A stretch of 64,000 bases of DNA from Actinoplanes sp. TFC3 (GCF_001553785.1 NZ_LOJP01000001.1:4779790-4843789); one strand, 5' to 3'; numbered from the stretch's first letter, positions 16,664-24,249 are shown. The notes: generated by a model not told the origin, from the sequence alone. Numbers and translations: made by a program.

Positions 16664-17266
16664 ATGTTCGAACGATTCACCCACCCCGCCCGCGAGGCGG
16701 TCATCCGAGCCCAGTTCCTGGCGCGCGAGCTGAACCAGCGGCCGATCGGCACCGAGCACCTGCTGCTGGCGCTGCTCGAAGAGCCGGCGTTCACCGCACC
16801 GGCGCTGACCGTCACCTTCGACGACGTCCGCGCCGGCATCACCCGCCTCACCGGTCCCGCGCCGGACGACCCGGACGAGGACACCGACACCGCCGACCGC
16901 GAGGCTCTCAAGGCCATCGGCATCGACCTGGACGCGGTACGCCGGGCCATCGAGCAGAATTTCGGACCGGGCGCGTTGCAGCTCGCCCGCGAGAAACCGG
17001 GATCCGGGCCGGGGCCGCTGCGCCGGCTGTTCAGTGGCGGCGGTGGCGGGCACATCCCGTTTTCGAAGCGCAACAAGAAGGTGCTGGAGCTGTCGTTGCG
17101 CGAGGCGTTGCGGCTCAAGCACAACTACATCGCGCCGGAGCACCTCCTGCTGGGCATTCTCCGCGAGGGCCAGGGCCTGGCGATGCAGATCCTGGCCGAG
17201 CGCAAGGTGAACGTCGAACGGCTGCGCGCGGAGCTGACGCAATCGTTGAATTACGAGGCCGCGTAA
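16664..17266 (+). CDS. Clp N-terminal-domain protein (ClpC2-like, no AAA+ module)
   Basis: The 200-residue protein has two Clp-N repeats: FERFTHPAREAVIRAQ with GTEHLLLALL (residues 1-40), and NKKVLELSLREALRLKHNYI with PEHLLLGILREG (about 130-175). They are separated by an acidic linker and a Gly-rich patch. No ATPase domain follows, so it cannot unfold substrates itself. The Clp-N fold in ClpC1 binds adaptors and is the target of cyclomarin-type antibiotics. Stand-alone ClpC2 is reported to sequester such compounds; whether this protein does is inference. It is preceded at 1 nt by the HTH gene and has an AGGGGAA ribosome site inside that gene. Confidence 0.85.
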   Translation: MFERFTHPAREAVIRAQFLARELNQRPIGTEHLLLALLEEPAFTAPALTVTFDDVRAGITRLTGPAPDDPDEDTDTADREALKAIGIDLDAVRRAIEQNFGPGALQLAREKPGSGPGPLRRLFSGGGGGHIPFSKRNKKVLELSLREALRLKHNYIAPEHLLLGILREGQGLAMQILAERKVNVERLRAELTQSLNYEAA

Positions 17267-17305
17267 CCAGCCTACTTTTCCGGCCGGGTGGGTACCGAGG
17301 GCGCC

Positions 17306-17728
17306 ATGACGTACCGGGTCGAGTACAACGGCGAGGAACTCGAGGTCGAAACCCTCGACTCCGCGCTGGACAACGCCAAGCATGCCATCGCCACCGATCT
17401 CGGGCAGATCAGCGGCTGGGCCGTGGAGCACGACGAGACAATCAACGACTGGTTCGTGCAGGGCGTGCTCGACGGCAAGGCTATCGGGCCCACGGCGGTG
17501 GTCACCGGCCCCGAGCCCACGCTGACGGCCGAGACGTTCCCCCGGCACGCCCCGGCGGCGGCCGAGCGGGAGGCGCTGCGCATGACGTTCACCGGGGCGA
17601 CGCCGTCGGAGGCCTTGCAGATGGCGGCGTCCTGGCTGGCTGGCCGCCCGGAGGTCCTGGCCGTTGACGACATCGGCTGGCACCCCATGCGCACCGGCTA
17701 CGAGGTGCGGGTCTACTACCGCGGATGA
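17306..17728 (+). CDS. Hypothetical two-part alpha/beta protein
   Basis: The 140-residue protein has an N-terminal strand-rich part (MTYRVEYNGEELEVETLDSA) with a helix ALDNAKHAIA. Its C-terminal half, FTGATPSEALQMAASWLAGR followed by VDDIGWHPMRTGYEVRVYY, looks like a second small alpha/beta unit. No family is recognised and no catalytic residues stand out. The ATG at 17306 follows GAGGG; a GTG at 17288 is possible. The neighbours on either side do not suggest a role. Confidence 0.6.
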   Translation: MTYRVEYNGEELEVETLDSALDNAKHAIATDLGQISGWAVEHDETINDWFVQGVLDGKAIGPTAVVTGPEPTLTAETFPRHAPAAAEREALRMTFTGATPSEALQMAASWLAGRPEVLAVDDIGWHPMRTGYEVRVYYRG

Positions 17729-17736
17729 GTTATACT
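17710..17736 (+). promoter_or_regulatory. Candidate promoter for the HAD gene at 17765
   Basis: TATACT at 17731-17736 is a good -10 element in this GC-rich sequence and lies 3 nt past the stop of the previous gene. A recognisable -35 is missing; CGGGTC near 17710 is at about the right distance. It would start transcription about 20 nt before the GTG of the HAD gene. Confidence 0.4.
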
Positions 17737-17764
17737 CGGTAGGCGAGCATATTGGGAGGCACCC

Positions 17765-18367
17765 GTGGATCCAGGCGCCATCGAAGCCGTTCTCTTCGAC
17801 ATGGACGGCACCCTCGTCGACTCGGACGCCGCCGTGGAACGCGCCTGGACGGTGTGGGCAGGCGAGTACGGTGTCGACCCGGCCGCGGTGATGGCGATCG
17901 CCCACGGCGCACCGGCCGGCCGCACTGTTCGCCTGATACGCCCCGACCTGGACGAAGCCGGCGTCACCCGGGCAGCCGAGCGTCAACTGGAATTGCAGTA
18001 TGACGATCTGACAGACGTCGTCCCTACCAGGTACGCCCACAAGTTGCTGGCTTCGCTCACACTGCCCTGGGCCGTGGTGACCAGCGCGGATGTCCGGCTG
18101 GCCAAGGCGCGCCTGGCCGCGGCGGGCATCGAGGCCCCGGCGCTCGTCACGGTCGAGGACATCAGCGCAGGCAAGCCGGACCCGGAGGGCTACCTGCGCG
18201 GCGCGGAGCTGCTGGGGGTGGCACCGGAGAAGTGCCTGGTCGTGGAGGACGCCGAGGTGGGCGTGACCGCGGGGCGTGCGGCCGGGGCGATGGTGGCCGC
18301 GCTCAAGGGCGTCGACGGCGACCTGCGCATCAAGGACCTCGGAGAGCTGATCCCACTGCTGGGCTGA
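17765..18367 (+). CDS. HAD-superfamily sugar-phosphatase-like protein
   Basis: The 200-residue protein has HAD motif I FDMDGTLVDSD, the motif II Ser in VVTSADV, the Lys of GKPDPEGY and the acidic VVEDAEVGV of motif IV. The cap is small and helical. Relatives dephosphorylate hexitol or sugar phosphates, but this is not readable from the sequence. The GTG start is supported by GGGAGG 6 nt upstream. The stop is followed directly by decayed gene fragments. Confidence 0.82.
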   Translation: MDPGAIEAVLFDMDGTLVDSDAAVERAWTVWAGEYGVDPAAVMAIAHGAPAGRTVRLIRPDLDEAGVTRAAERQLELQYDDLTDVVPTRYAHKLLASLTLPWAVVTSADVRLAKARLAAAGIEAPALVTVEDISAGKPDPEGYLRGAELLGVAPEKCLVVEDAEVGVTAGRAAGAMVAALKGVDGDLRIKDLGELIPLLG

Positions 18368-18370
18368 GGG

Positions 18371-18496
18371 CTGCGGCGAGCGTACATCGACAAATCCCGG
18401 GCGTTGCAGACGCACCTGGAGGACGAGCTGCGGGCCGCCACCGGGTTGAGCATTTCCGACCACCACGTGCTGGTCGTGCTCTCCGAGGCCCCCGGC
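18371..18496 (+). pseudogene. MarR-type regulator fragment
   Basis: In the frame following the HAD stop, the DNA reads LRRAYIDKSRALQTHLEDEL and then RAATGLSISDHHVLVVLSEA. This is the N-terminal helix region of a MarR regulator, up to the helix before its recognition helix. There is no ATG at the start, and the DNA-binding domain is missing: the frame passes directly into pirin-like sequence. It is a gene remnant, not a working regulator. Confidence 0.6.
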
Positions 18497-18727
18497 CCCG
18501 GCTCCACCCGCACGCCGATCAACCTGGCCCACGTCACCCTGCAGCCAAGCGCCCAGCTCGACCTGCCGTGGCAGCCGGACTACAAGTGCTGGTCTACGTC
18601 ATAGCCGGTGGCACACTACGGCCCGTTCGTAATGAACACCCGCGAGGAACCCGAGCAGGCGTTCGAGGACTTCCAGAAGGGCCGCCTCGGCGTCATCCCG
18701 GCCGGGAAGATGCCGCACCCCGACTGA
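18497..18727 (+). pseudogene. Broken pirin-family gene
   Basis: Directly joined to the MarR fragment is GPGSTRTPINLAHVTL followed by QLDLPWQPDY, matching the middle of pirin proteins (bicupin, iron-binding). After DY the frame is lost. VLVYVIAGGT continues in another frame, and then a third stretch VAHYGPFVMNTREEPEQAF with FEDFQKGRLGVIPAG gives the pirin C-terminus and a stop at 18725-18727. Much of the protein core is absent. The gene has therefore suffered at least one frameshift and one or more internal deletions. Confidence 0.65.
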
Positions 18728-18755
18728 CCGCTGCCGAGTTATCCACAGGGGCTGG

Positions 18756-19283
18756 ATGCGCGTCCGGCACCGGCTGAGCAGGCTCTCGCCCGTGAAGAGG
18801 AATGAGCAGCTTGTTGAGGTCGGATTCGATCTGCCCCGGGTCAGCGAACAGTGGCCGCCCGGCAATCGGGAATGTCTGTGGGCGCAGTGGGTGACGGCGG
18901 ATGCGGTGCGCTTGCGCAACGTGCCGAGCTTGGCTTACGGCGTCGCCTGGGGAGACCTGTTCCGGGTGCATCGAGCCGAGACCGGTGATCTGCTGGCCGG
19001 CAAGCGGCTGCACTGGTCGGGGCACTGCACGATCCGGGTGTTCGTCAACCAGGACGGCCCGCTGAACGGCTCGCTGCAACGGGTCTCGGAGATGTTCGCG
19101 CCGCTGGGTGTGGCCGGTGAAGGCTCGCCGCAGTGGGGCCTGCTTGCCTTCGATGTGCCACCGGAGGTCGACGTGGTGCCGGTCCAGCGGCTCTTGAAGG
19201 ACGGGGTACGCGAGGACTGGTGGGACTACGAGGAAGCCTGCGTCGGCGCCGCGTGGATAGCGGCCGATGAGGCCGAGGCGTAA
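18756..19283 (+). CDS. DUF4265-like protein
   Basis: The 175-residue protein has the DUF4265 pattern: ECLWAQWVTADAVRLRNVPS, then YGVAWGDLFRV, and a C-terminal half with WGLLAFDVPPEVD. The family is widespread in actinobacteria and of unknown function. The ATG at 18756 has AGGGG 5 nt upstream; a GTG at 18792 would remove a basic leader (MRVRHRLSRLS) that is not typical of the family. It lies immediately after the pirin remnant and is itself intact. Confidence 0.7.
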   Translation: MRVRHRLSRLSPVKRNEQLVEVGFDLPRVSEQWPPGNRECLWAQWVTADAVRLRNVPSLAYGVAWGDLFRVHRAETGDLLAGKRLHWSGHCTIRVFVNQDGPLNGSLQRVSEMFAPLGVAGEGSPQWGLLAFDVPPEVDVVPVQRLLKDGVREDWWDYEEACVGAAWIAADEAEA

Positions 19284-19311
19284 GCGAGCGGCGGCGGGGT
19301 ACGCGCTGAGC

Positions 19312-19521
19312 ATGAGTACAAGCGCGCACCCCGGCGCCGGCGAACCGGACTTCACCCCCGGCGCCGGTGCCAGCACCGACCAGCAGGTGACCGGCACCTC
19401 GGAGACCGGCACGTTCACCACGGACGAGGCGCCGACCGCGGACACCCCGGCCGACGGCAGCACCAACGCCGGTATCAACCAGACCCGAGCGAACCGCCCG
19501 GACCCCGAACCCCAGAGCTGA
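19312..19521 (+). CDS. Small Thr/Gly/Ala-rich disordered protein
   Basis: The 69-residue product is low in hydrophobic residues and rich in Thr, Gly, Ala, Asp and Pro (for example GTSETGTFTTDEAPTADTP). It is probably disordered. There is no signal peptide or membrane segment. The ATG at 19312 is preferred over a longer frame that overlaps the DUF4265 gene. Coding status is supported by GC3 and length only, and no function is proposed. Confidence 0.4.
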   Translation: MSTSAHPGAGEPDFTPGAGASTDQQVTGTSETGTFTTDEAPTADTPADGSTNAGINQTRANRPDPEPQS

Positions 19522-19528
19522 CCCCACC

Positions 19529-19912
19529 GTGCTGACGAACAACAGCAGCAAGCCGCGCCGGCCGGACGTCACGGTGGCCGAGATCATCGGTGGCCCGGCG
19601 GCGCTCAAGCTGGATCTGCACAGCTACGACGCCCGGTAGGCCCAGGACTACCGGGAGCACCGGCGCCGGATCCTTGCGGCACTGGCGACCCTGGACATCG
19701 AGGTCGAGCACATTGGCTCCACCTCGACGCCCTGCTGGCCGCCGGATACGAGCTGCGCGTTCGTGAAACCAAACGCGATCGACCGCGCGCTGTACGAGGA
19801 CGTCAAATGGTCCCTGATCAGCCGGGGCTGGGATGACATGAACGACTACGCGAGCGCCAAGACCGACGTCGTTTCCGCGATCAAGGCTCGGGCCCGGGCG
19901 GCTCAATTTTGA
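19529..19912 (+). pseudogene. Broken GrpB-family gene
   Basis: From GTG 19529 the frame reads into a GrpB-type start (LHSYDAR) and then hits an in-frame TAG at 19637. It continues AQDYREHRRRILAALATLDI with VEHIGSTS. GrpB proteins then have a long nucleotidyltransferase core, which is missing here; a fragment LLAAGYELRVRE appears in another frame. The C-terminal helix DDMNDYASAKTDVVSAI with KARARAA is recognisable in a third register and ends at 19912. The stop codon, frame changes and loss of the core show decay. Its 3' end overlaps the end of the next minus-strand gene by 32 bp. Confidence 0.65.
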
Positions 19913-20237
19913 CGCCCTCCACGTCATACAGCTCGATTTCGTGGTCGACGCCGAGGGAACCCAGGGTTTCCGCCAGCCGGTTGACGCTGGCCGGCTCCAC
20001 CACTCCGGCGAATTTCGCCATCCCGCCGGAGTTCCAGAGGTTCAGCCGGCACCACGAACACTCGACCTCATACTCGTCCTCCGCCGACCATCGGGCCGAC
20101 CATCCCAGGCGCACGAACGCGTGGGCAAGCGGTTGTGGGTCGGCGACGTTGTGCAGGAAGCCGTAGACGTTGTTGTCCAGCGCGGCCAGCTCGCCAGTCA
20201 AGCGTGGGCCGGGCGTACCTCCCGATGTTATTGCCAT
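19881..20237 (-). CDS. Hypothetical protein of 118 residues
   Basis: The protein starts MAITSGGTPG and has ELAALDNNVYGFLHNVADPQ, a Cys pair in ECSWCRLNLW, and a C-terminal half VNRLAETLGSLGVDHEIELY. It looks like a small soluble alpha/beta protein; no family is recognised. An AAGGGG site 7 nt before ATG 20237 sets the start. It is divergent from the TetR gene, about 70 bp away, so it may share the TTGACC control region. Confidence 0.55.
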   Translation of the reverse strand: MAITSGGTPGPRLTGELAALDNNVYGFLHNVADPQPLAHAFVRLGWSARWSAEDEYEVECSWCRLNLWNSGGMAKFAGVVEPASVNRLAETLGSLGVDHEIELYDVEGVKIEPPGPEP

Positions 20238-20305
20238 GGCTCGTACCCCTTCCATTGCCTGATGCCCCACGCCGCTTGAGCGTATTGACCCTCTAGCCTG
20301 GGGGT

Positions 20306-20890
20306 ATGGCACGCCCCCGCAAGTTCGTCGAACGCGACGTCGTCAGCAGCGCCGGCGAGGTTTTCGCCGTCAACGGGCTGGCCGCTACGACGCTGGACGA
20401 TCTGGTGCAGGCGACCGGGCTTGGCAAGCAAAGCCTGTACAACGCGTTCGGCGGCAAGCGGGAGCTGTTCCTGCGGGCGCTCTCGGAGGACCGCGAGGAG
20501 GCGGCGCGGGCCGTCTCGGAAGCCCTTGAACATGGCGACGCCTCCCCGGTCGAGCGGATCCGCGGGCACATGCTGCGCATGGCGATCGAGTTCAGCCGCA
20601 GCGACAGCCGGGTTTCGCTCACCACGCGCGCCCTCGTCGAATCGACCGGCGAGTCCGATCAGCTCGCAACGGTCACCAAGGCCGGCATCGAACAGCTCGC
20701 CGGGATCTACGGGCACTGCCTGGCGCTGGCGCACGCGAACGGCGACCTGCCCGCCGACACGAACGTGCCGTCGCTGGCCATGTACTTCGTCGCCATCACC
20801 CGGGGCATGGAGCTGCTCGGCCGCTCCGGTGTCGACCGTGGCGCCCTCACCGCGGTCGCCCTCGACGCACTCCGCGTCTTCCGTACATAG
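20306..20890 (+). CDS. TetR-family transcriptional repressor
   Basis: The 194-residue protein has the TetR DNA-binding start RKFVERDVVSSAGEVF and a helix-turn-helix with LDDLVQATGLGKQSLYNAFG (about residues 30-50), followed by the variable ligand domain. It is probably a dimeric repressor released by a small lipophilic ligand. The SDR gene follows in the same direction, separated by 105 bp that hold a promoter with inverted repeats around TTGACC. A TTGACC copy also lies at 20285-20290, just before its own start. This suggests it controls the SDR gene and itself. Confidence 0.85.
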   Translation: MARPRKFVERDVVSSAGEVFAVNGLAATTLDDLVQATGLGKQSLYNAFGGKRELFLRALSEDREEAARAVSEALEHGDASPVERIRGHMLRMAIEFSRSDSRVSLTTRALVESTGESDQLATVTKAGIEQLAGIYGHCLALAHANGDLPADTNVPSLAMYFVAITRGMELLGRSGVDRGALTAVALDALRVFRT

Positions 20891-20931
20891 CCGCCTCCCA
20901 GGTGCCCCGCGTCACAACGCTGCCCTAGTTA

Positions 20932-20975
20932 TTGACCACACGGTCCAAAACTTGTGTTATTGACCAGGTCGTCAA
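20932..20975 (+). promoter_or_regulatory. SDR promoter with overlapping TetR-type operators
   Basis: TTGACC at 20932-20937 and TGTTAT at 20955-20960 form a -35/-10 pair with a 17-nt spacer. Each is part of an inverted repeat: TTGACC-ACAC-GGTCCAA at 20932-20948 (one base insertion), and TTGAC-N6-GTCAA at 20960-20975. A repressor binding both sites would cover the promoter. The ribosome site GTAGGAG follows before the SDR GTG. Confidence 0.65.
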
Positions 20976-20995
20976 CAACTAGCGTAGGAGTAGCC

Positions 20996-21730
20996 GTGGG
21001 AGTGCTGGAAAACAAGGTCGCGGTAATTACCGGGGCTAACGCGGGCATCGGACTGGCAATTGCCCGGGCCTACCACGCCGAGGGTGCTCGGGTCTTCGTC
21101 ACCGGCCGTCGCCAGGCCCAGCTCGACGAGGTCGAGGCCGAGCTCGGGCCACAGGTGACCGGCGTCCGTACCGATGTGGGCCGGTTGGAGGATCTCGACG
21201 GCCTGTACGCGACGGTGGCCGAGCAGGCGGGCCGGATCGACGTCCTGGTTGCCAACGCCGGGATCGGGATCGCCGCCCCGCTGGGTGAGATCACCGAGGA
21301 GCAGTTCGACGCCATGTTCACCACCAACGTCAAGGGCTCACTGTTCACCGTGCAGAAGGCGCTGCCGCTGCTTTCCCCCGGAGCGTCGATCATCCTCACC
21401 GGATCGACGGCCGCCACGCGCCCGCAGCCGTTCCTCCCCGTGTACGGGGCAACCAAGGCCGCGACCCGGAATCTGGTCCGCGGGTTCGCCCATGGCGCCA
21501 AGGCCGGGCGGTACCGCATCAACATGATCTCGCCCGGCGGAACCCGTACGCAGGGCCTGATCGACCTGGTCCCGCCGGAAGAACTCGCCGCCGCAGCCGC
21601 CACGATCCCCGTGGGCCGGCTGGCCGAACCGGAGGAAATTGCCGCGGCAGCCGTCTTCCTCGCGTCGGACGCATCCAGCTACGTCAACGGCGCCGACCTC
21701 GCGGTCGACGGTGGTTTCGCCCAGATCTGA
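20996..21730 (+). CDS. Short-chain dehydrogenase/reductase under TetR control
   Basis: The 244-residue classical SDR shows VAVITGANAGIGLAIARAYH for cofactor binding, VANAGIG, the catalytic Ser in ILTGST and Tyr/Lys in YGATK, and SYVNGADLAVDGG at the end. Substrate is not readable; such TetR-SDR pairs often handle ketones or quinones. The GTG at 20996 follows GTAGGAG by 5 nt. The longer upstream frame would pass through the operator and is rejected. Confidence 0.85.
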   Translation: MGVLENKVAVITGANAGIGLAIARAYHAEGARVFVTGRRQAQLDEVEAELGPQVTGVRTDVGRLEDLDGLYATVAEQAGRIDVLVANAGIGIAAPLGEITEEQFDAMFTTNVKGSLFTVQKALPLLSPGASIILTGSTAATRPQPFLPVYGATKAATRNLVRGFAHGAKAGRYRINMISPGGTRTQGLIDLVPPEELAAAAATIPVGRLAEPEEIAAAAVFLASDASSYVNGADLAVDGGFAQI

Positions 21731-22177
21731 CCACCGCCGGCGCCATCCTCCCGGCCGATGGTGCCCGCGTGCTGCGCGGAGTCCGCGCGGGAGGCAATGC
21801 GCCGCATGGACCGCTGATGCAGGGTTGAGGCATGACGGCCAAGGGGCGGCGATCCGGACGGCAGGCGCTCCTGGCGTGACCGACACGTCCGATTGCGCCG
21901 AGGTCAGGGCGGTGCCGTACCGCGGTCCTCGGCCGCGTGGCGGAAGCTGTCCCATAGGCCAGTTCTGTCCCATAGGCCAGGCACCCAATGGACACCGTAT
22001 CGCCGCTGCAAGTCCAGGAGCTCTCAGTCGTTGCCGGTGATACCGCGGCGCCGCAACGACACGGCATGGAAAATCGCTCTTCGCCGGCACTGGTCGCGTA
22101 ATCGTTGGGTGAGTCTCCAAACCGGCCAGCCCAACCGTCCCCCGCAAGAGATCCACCCGCGGCCTGACGCAATGGAT
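21731..22177. other. 447-bp gap with no supported gene
   Basis: This gap lies between the SDR gene and the convergent response regulator. I see no open frame with coding character, only shadow frames on both strands and a 15-codon ORF at about 21832. Composition is slightly less GC-rich in 22040-22180. The only structured element is a tandem repeat near 21947-21980, annotated separately. It may be an old gene remnant. Confidence 0.5.
21947..21980. repeat. Tandem direct repeat, 2 x 16 nt
   Basis: CTGTCCCATAGGCCAG occurs at 21947-21962 and again, identical, at 21965-21980, separated by TT. The period is 18 nt. No third copy is seen. It lies in a non-coding gap. Confidence 0.7.
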
Positions 22178-22816
22178 TCAAGCCCGCAGATAGGTAAGAA
22201 CAGCAAGAACCCGCCGGTTGGTGTCCTCAGCCGGCGGCAGATCAAGCTTGGCGAGAATGTTGCCGACATGCTTGGCCACCCCAGCTTCGGTGACGTTCAA
22301 CCGCCCGGCGACAGCGGAGTTGGAGTGGCCTTCGGCGATCAGGGCGAGAACCTCACGTTCCCGGTTGGACAGTGCGGCCAAAGGGGTGGAGGGGCGGTTG
22401 AGTAGGCGTCGTACTACGTCGGGGTCGATGACGGTTCCGCCTTCGGTCACCGTGCGCAGCGAGGCGGCGAAGTCGTTGACGTCGGCTACCCGGTCTTTGA
22501 GCAGGTAGCCGACTCCGGTGCCGGTGGCGAGCAGGGCTGTGGCGTATTCGGGTTGGACGTATTGACTGAGGACCACGACGGCCAGGTCGGGGCGGATGCG
22601 TCGCAGGGCCAGGGCGGCTTGCAGTCCCTCGTCGCGGAAGGTGGGCGGCATGCGGAGGTCGGTGATGACCAGGTCGGGGGTGTGCTCGGCTACCACGCAG
22701 ACCAACTCTTCGGCGTTGCCCACGGCGGCGCAGACCTCGAAGCCGAAGCGGGCCAGCACGCTGACCAGGCCTTCGCGCAAGAGCAGGCCGTCCTCGGCAA
22801 GTACGACACGGGTCAT
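22178..22816 (-). CDS. NarL/LuxR-type response regulator
   Basis: The 212-residue protein has a receiver domain with acidic start VVLAEDGLLLREGL, the phosphorylation Asp in LVITDLRMPP (about residue 55), and the switch residues in VVLSQYV and YLLKDRV. The C-terminus is a LuxR/GerE DNA-binding domain with LSNREREVLALIAEGHSNSA and a recognition helix around VTEAGVAKHVGNI. It overlaps the histidine kinase gene by 4 nt and is certainly its partner. Its target genes are not visible. Confidence 0.92.
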   Translation of the reverse strand: MTRVVLAEDGLLLREGLVSVLARFGFEVCAAVGNAEELVCVVAEHTPDLVITDLRMPPTFRDEGLQAALALRRIRPDLAVVVLSQYVQPEYATALLATGTGVGYLLKDRVADVNDFAASLRTVTEGGTVIDPDVVRRLLNRPSTPLAALSNREREVLALIAEGHSNSAVAGRLNVTEAGVAKHVGNILAKLDLPPAEDTNRRVLAVLTYLRA

Positions 22817-24177
22817 GGCAGCTCGATGCGGAGCAGGGTGGGGCCGCCGGGCGGGCTGGAGAGCAGGAGGCGGCCGTTGGTGGCGGAGATGCGGTCGGCC
22901 AAACCGGTCAGGCCGGTGCCGGCAGTGAGGGCGGCGGCGCCGGAGCCGGAGGGGGTGCCGGTGGTGAGCGGGGAGCCTGTGCCGGAGAAGGAGCCGGTGC
23001 TGGAGGCGGGAGCGGGGGTGGCGCCGCCTTGGCCGTCGTCGCGGACTTCCAGGATGAGGGTGGGGCCGGCTTGGGCCAGGAAAATGTCGGCTCGGGTGGC
23101 GTTTGCGTGTTTGACCACGTTGGCCAGGGCTTCGGAGGCGGCGAAGTAGGCGGTTGCTTCGGTCTGCTCCGAGGGGCGGGAGACGCCGTCGGCGATGGTT
23201 ACCGACACGGGTAGGGGTGAGCGGCCGGCCAGTTCGCGCAGGGCTGCGGGCAGGCCCAGGTCGGTGAGTTCCTGGGGGCGGATGCCGTAGATCAGGTCTC
23301 GGAGCACGACCATGAGGTCCTTGGCCTGGTCGTGGGCCTTGCTGAGTGGTTCGGCGGCCGGGGAGTCGGGTGGGGTGTCCAGTTTGGCCATGCCCAGGTG
23401 CAGGGTGAGGCTGGTCAGGCGGTGCTGGGCGCCGTCGTGCAGGTCGCGTTCGATTCGGCGGCGTTCCAGGTCGAAGGCGTCGGCCAGGCGGGCGCGGGAT
23501 TGCGACACCTCGCGCAGGGCCAAGCCGGACGGGTCGGCGAGCAAGGCGCGGGCCACTGCGCCCTGGGCGGTGGCGAGGGCGCCGATCACGTAGCCCAGCG
23601 CCGGGGCCAGCATCAGGCCGAGGAGCACGAACGGCACGGCCTGTCCCGGGTTGTGCACGGTGTAGGTGCCGAGGGTCAGGCCGGCGGTGCTGGTGGCATA
23701 GAGCGGGCTCAGCAGGAACGCCACGTCGAGCATGACCAGCAGGGCGATGATCGCGTATGCGGCGGGGATGATGGTGGCCAGGAACAGCAGGTAGGCCAGT
23801 TCGCGCCAGGTGGCGGTTTCGGCGTAGCGGGCGCGCAGCCAGGTGATGGGGTCGCGGGGCGCTGGCGGGTGCGGCGAAGGCACTGGGCGGTGGTCGATCA
23901 GGGCCAGGCGGGCGCGCTCGACGATGCCGAGTGGCACGGCGATCAGCGGGCCGAAGCCGGCGAACAGGATCAGCGCGACGAGCATGAGGAACAGCAACGC
24001 CCCGGTGGGTGGCAGACCGTCCTGCAGGTGGTCGGCGGTGGCCACGTAGGGCAGCACAAGCAGGCCGGCCGCGATGGACACGGGGGCGGCGATGGGCAGG
24101 GTGGTCACGAGGTAGACCAGGGACCGCCAGGGGCCGCTGGTCAGCAGATAGCGTCGGCTCAGCAGGGTTGTTTGCAC
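22813..24177 (-). CDS. Membrane sensor histidine kinase (NarX-like, HisKA_3)
   Basis: The 454-residue protein has about five hydrophobic segments in residues 18-215, a dimerisation helix with the phosphoacceptor His in ERRRIERDLHDGAQHRL (about 240-255), and an ATPase domain with N-box SEALANVVKHANAT. Between the D-box DDGQGG and the G-box GTGLTGLADR sits a 34-residue Ser/Thr/Gly/Pro insert (about 386-419), which is unusual. No extracellular sensor domain is evident, so the signal is probably read in the membrane. The GTG start at 24177 lacks a clear ribosome site. Confidence 0.88.
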   Translation of the reverse strand: MQTTLLSRRYLLTSGPWRSLVYLVTTLPIAAPVSIAAGLLVLPYVATADHLQDGLPPTGALLFLMLVALILFAGFGPLIAVPLGIVERARLALIDHRPVPSPHPPAPRDPITWLRARYAETATWRELAYLLFLATIIPAAYAIIALLVMLDVAFLLSPLYATSTAGLTLGTYTVHNPGQAVPFVLLGLMLAPALGYVIGALATAQGAVARALLADPSGLALREVSQSRARLADAFDLERRRIERDLHDGAQHRLTSLTLHLGMAKLDTPPDSPAAEPLSKAHDQAKDLMVVLRDLIYGIRPQELTDLGLPAALRELAGRSPLPVSVTIADGVSRPSEQTEATAYFAASEALANVVKHANATRADIFLAQAGPTLILEVRDDGQGGATPAPASSTGSFSGTGSPLTTGTPSGSGAAALTAGTGLTGLADRISATNGRLLLSSPPGGPTLLRIELP

Positions 24178-24249
24178 GGGTTCGACGCTATGGAACGGCG
24201 CCGGGGGTGAACCAGCCGTCCAGGACTAGTGTTCGGGGTATAGCCAGGT

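Noticed and set aside
16037..18532. 831-residue open frame on the minus strand
   Set aside because: It lies across DUF3072, HTH/Clp-N and HAD genes on the other strand and has low-complexity composition. GC-rich DNA gives long antisense frames of this kind.
21731..22177. Hidden gene in the 447-bp gap
   Set aside because: The frames in both strands lack a ribosome site, family resemblance and consistent coding bias; only a tandem repeat stands out.
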